DNA from: Draconibacterium sp.
GTDB lineage: Bacteria > Bacteroidota > Bacteroidia > Bacteroidales > Prolixibacteraceae
Assembly (NCBI GenBank): GCA_030595485.1
Contig: JAUVDE010000159.1
Location: 1-7,479, forward strand
DNA length: 7,479 nt
Direction of reading: 5' to 3'
Shown here: piece by piece, positions 5,178 through 7,479 of the stretch
Layout: every line of letters begins with the position of its first letter
How positions within the stretch are numbered: the stretch's first letter is position 1
Position numbers and translations under genes: made by a program
The notes under the pieces: generated by a model
Seen by the model: the letters and a program-made list of their open reading frames with translations, nothing else
What the model was told of the DNA's origin: nothing
The model's database searches: none

Positions 5178-6656
5178 ATGAAAAAAATGAAAAATCTAAT
5201 CTTATTACTTGCCGCAAGTCTTGTTCTTTGTTCTTGTTCATCAAAACAGCAAGCTATAAAACCCAATATTCTATTTATTCTACTTGATGATTTGGGTAAA
5301 GAATGGATTAGTGCTTATGGTGCTGACGATGTAAAAACGCCAACGATTGATAAAATTGCCGATACCGGAATTCTATTCGAAAATGTATACTCAATGCCGC
5401 AATGTACTCCATCAAGAGTTACTTTGCTAACCGGACAATACCCGTGGAGGCACGGCTGGATTAACCACTACGATGTTCCACGCTGGGGGCATGGTGGACG
5501 TTTCGACCCTGAACAAAATCCGTCTTATGCCAAAAACCTTCAACAGGCTGGTTACAATACTTGCATAGCCGGAAAATGGCAAATCAACGATTTCAGAATT
5601 GAACCAGAAATTTTAAACGACGTGGGTTTTGATGAATATTGCATGTGGACTGGTGGTGAAGGTGGTAATCTGGAAAAAAGCCAGCACCGATACTGGAATC
5701 CGTATATCCACACCAAAGATGGGAGCCGAACCTATGAGGGCAAGTTTGGTGAAGATATTTTTTCAGATTTTATTATCGATTTTATGAAAAAAAACAAGAA
5801 TGAACCGATGATGATTTATTACGCCATGTGCTTGCCTCATGGTCCCTTAACAACCACCCCGGCCAAACCCGAAGCACCTAAAAAAGAACAACACAAAGCA
5901 ATGGTGCGCTACACCGATATAATTTTAGATAAACTTATTATTGCACTTGAAGACTTGCAAATACGAGAAAACACAATTATTGTTTGGACAACAGATAATG
6001 GTTCATCTGGTGGATTAATTGGCCACAGAACCGGAAAACCTGTACGTGGTGGCAAAACTTATCTCTCGGAAAATGGCGTAAATGCTCCCTTTATTGTAAA
6101 TTGCCCGGGCTTGGTACCTGAAGGAAAAGTTAGCGATGCATTAATTGATTTCACCGATTTGTTTCCCACATTTTGCGATTTGGCTGGAGCTAAACCTTCA
6201 GGTGACTACACGTACGATGGACATTCATTCGCACCAATACTTCTTGGTGAAAGTGAAAAATCGGAGCGCAACTGGATAATGGGAATTGGCTCGCATCCGG
6301 CAAAAATTGTTAACGGAAAAATTAAAAATGCATTTGCGTTTCGCGACCGTGCAATAAGGGACAAAAACTACAAAGCATATATAAATACCTCGGGTGAAAT
6401 TTATGAAATCGTAAATGTTAAAAATGATTTTTACGAGCAAGTAAATTTAATAGATAACAACCGTTCAGAAGTTATACAAGCCAAAGAAAAATTCCAATTG
6501 GTATTAGATAAACTACCAAAGCAAGATAATAACCCGGTTTATAAAACAGGGGTAGCTCCGTACTTTAATATTCCTGAAGAACAACTCTTAAAAAGCTCTT
6601 TAAAAAGCATGAAAAAACCCAACAAAACCAGACCATTCAATCACTCCGAAAAATAA
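5178..6656 (+). CDS. Lipoprotein sulfatase (type I, formylglycine-dependent)
   Basis: A 492-residue sulfatase from the ATG at 5178. The frame opens at a TTG (5148), but 5178 places the basic MKKMK directly before the hydrophobic segment, so it is preferred; 5187 is also possible. The lipobox is LCS-C20. Active-site elements are D37-D38, the formylglycine site C76-T-P-S-R80 with LLTG, G132-K133-W134, H221 in LPHGP, D273-N274-G275, and K293 in RGGKTYLSENG. DGHSFAP near residue 362 is a usual sulfatase C-terminal motif. Gln135 sits where many sulfatases have His (GKWH). The protein differs strongly from its neighbour, so this is not a recent duplication; the two likely act on different sulfate groups. 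I cannot name the substrate; arylsulfatase or a glycan O-sulfatase are both possible. Its stop is 4 bases from the stop of the converging polymerase gene. Confidence 0.9.
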   Translation: MKKMKNLILLLAASLVLCSCSSKQQAIKPNILFILLDDLGKEWISAYGADDVKTPTIDKIADTGILFENVYSMPQCTPSRVTLLTGQYPWRHGWINHYDVPRWGHGGRFDPEQNPSYAKNLQQAGYNTCIAGKWQINDFRIEPEILNDVGFDEYCMWTGGEGGNLEKSQHRYWNPYIHTKDGSRTYEGKFGEDIFSDFIIDFMKKNKNEPMMIYYAMCLPHGPLTTTPAKPEAPKKEQHKAMVRYTDIILDKLIIALEDLQIRENTIIVWTTDNGSSGGLIGHRTGKPVRGGKTYLSENGVNAPFIVNCPGLVPEGKVSDALIDFTDLFPTFCDLAGAKPSGDYTYDGHSFAPILLGESEKSERNWIMGIGSHPAKIVNGKIKNAFAFRDRAIRDKNYKAYINTSGEIYEIVNVKNDFYEQVNLIDNNRSEVIQAKEKFQLVLDKLPKQDNNPVYKTGVAPYFNIPEEQLLKSSLKSMKKPNKTRPFNHSEK

Positions 6657-6660
6657 AATA

Positions 6661-7479
6661 TCAGTCCACATTTCCGGTATAATTAGATTGAGTTAATCTC
6701 TTTTTATCAGGAGCTTTTAATCGTGTTGATGGCTCTTCCAAATTTTCATTTGGTAAACGGTAAATTTCAGCGGTTTCAATACTCATAAAGCCAAACTCCT
6801 CTACCACTTTTCCTTTTATTAGATAACAACCTCCGCCCGAAAACGGATACCTGGCAGCAACTTGCGGAAACTGTACCGTGTCAATCCAGTGCCCGTCAAG
6901 ATCTACAAATACGCCAAAACTCATGGTTTTACTATCATTCGTCCGGGTTCGTTTTACATGCACCAAACTGCCTACAATTGCCACATTTTGGTTTACCAAC
7001 GCTGCTAAATCTTTTACCCGAGTTTGTGGCAGACGCATGTTTTCGAGCAACTCGAAAGGTGAACGCGTAACCGGAAATCCCAGCAACTCGATTTCATCGT
7101 AAGCATTTTCAAGCGGATGATAATACAATTCAGGTATTTTAAACTCTTTTACTTCTTGCTGAAACAAGGTTCGTTCGGGAGCTGTTTTTTTCGATTTCGA
7201 CAAAATAAAATGCGCATTCCAAAGCAGTTCTTTTTTCGACTTTCGGGTAAAATTAAATGCTCCAATCCGAATTAAAATACTCAGCTGCTCGAGTGAAATA
7301 GCAACACGCCCCAAAAAATCTTGCAAATTTCGGAAATAACCAGCGCGGTAGCGTTCTTGTAAAACGGCATTAATTATATTCGTTTCCAAACTCTTCAGAA
7401 AACCTAAACCTAAATGAATTACATTTTTATGAATTACCGTTTTGGTTTTGCTGCGATTAATACAAGGCGGAAATATTTT
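6661..7479 (-). CDS. DNA polymerase III alpha subunit homologue (DnaE2-like), C-terminal part
   Basis: The minus-strand frame is open from the right edge (7479) to TGA at 6663-6661, so 272 codons are visible and the gene starts outside the window. The TTG at 7389 is not the real start: reading upstream gives PPCINRS, then HLGLGFLKSLE, which is typical DnaE sequence following the fingers region. Next come the tandem helix-hairpin-helix part (YRAGYFRNLQDFLGRV and LSILIRIGAF) and an OB-fold (about VAIVGSLVHVKRTRTN to ETAEIYRL). The tail after the OB-fold is only about 30 residues, lacking the longer C-terminal tau-binding region of replicative DnaE. This favours the shorter accessory DnaE found with ImuA/DinB-type mutagenesis genes in Bacteroidota, involved in error-prone lesion bypass. 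That subtype is an inference; the DnaE assignment is firm. Confidence 0.85.
   Translation of the reverse strand, partial: KIFPPCINRSKTKTVIHKNVIHLGLGFLKSLETNIINAVLQERYRAGYFRNLQDFLGRVAISLEQLSILIRIGAFNFTRKSKKELLWNAHFILSKSKKTAPERTLFQQEVKEFKIPELYYHPLENAYDEIELLGFPVTRSPFELLENMRLPQTRVKDLAALVNQNVAIVGSLVHVKRTRTNDSKTMSFGVFVDLDGHWIDTVQFPQVAARYPFSGGGCYLIKGKVVEEFGFMSIETAEIYRLPNENLEEPSTRLKAPDKKRLTQSNYTGNVD

Noticed and set aside
6585..6608. Imperfect tandem repeat CTCTTAAAAAG / CTCTTTAAAAAGC near the end of the second sulfatase
   Set aside because: Only two short copies, in frame and coding Leu/Lys/Ser, consistent with a low-complexity C-terminal tail rather than a functional repeat.
7387..7389. TTG at 7389 as the start of the polymerase gene
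   Set aside because: The frame stays open to the window edge and the upstream codons encode recognisable DnaE sequence (PPCINRS and HLGLGF), so this is an internal codon.

Overview
The window looks like a chromosomal segment of a Bacteroidota bacterium, probably an environmental, sulfated-glycan-degrading lineage such as the Marinilabiliales/Prolixibacteraceae (inferred). Signs of this are the low GC, genes without strong Shine-Dalgarno sequences, TAnnTTTG-type -7 promoter boxes, lipoprotein sulfatases and a DnaE2-like polymerase. I see no tRNA, rRNA, CRISPR array, transposase or other mobile element.

Layout from left to right: (1) a rho-independent terminator at 4-31, closing a gene to the left of the window; (2) an EamA/DMT-family transporter whose stop overlaps the start of a YigZ/IMPACT-family gene by one base (TAATG), forming a two-gene unit; (3) a 313-base gap, 1499-1811, that is not featureless. 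It holds a perfect TAnnTTTG box, a three-tier nested RNA fold, two weaker hairpins followed by T runs, and a perfect 15-bp terminator stem ending 36 bases before the next gene; (4) pyrB and pyrI, the catalytic and regulatory chains of aspartate carbamoyltransferase, 7 bases apart and followed by their own terminator; (5) two consecutive sulfatase genes, each encoding a lipoprotein-type signal peptide and a C-x-P-S-R formylglycine site, the first resembling heparan N-sulfatases; (6) on the minus strand, converging with 4 bases between stops, the C-terminal part of a DNA polymerase III alpha-subunit homologue that runs off the right edge.

The pyrBI genes carry out the committed step of pyrimidine synthesis, and PyrI would confer nucleotide control on the enzyme. 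The leader in front of pyrB suggests a second layer of control at transcription. An open frame can be read from the predicted 5' end, through the terminator, to an ATGA overlap with pyrB. This resembles the enterobacterial pyrL-pyrBI attenuator in layout, but here it is combined with an extra nested structure. It is the best candidate in the window for an undescribed system.

The two sulfatases probably act in the periplasm or at the cell surface to desulfate polysaccharides. They would need an anaerobic sulfatase-maturating enzyme encoded elsewhere. No SusC/D pair, glycoside hydrolase or regulator is visible beside them.
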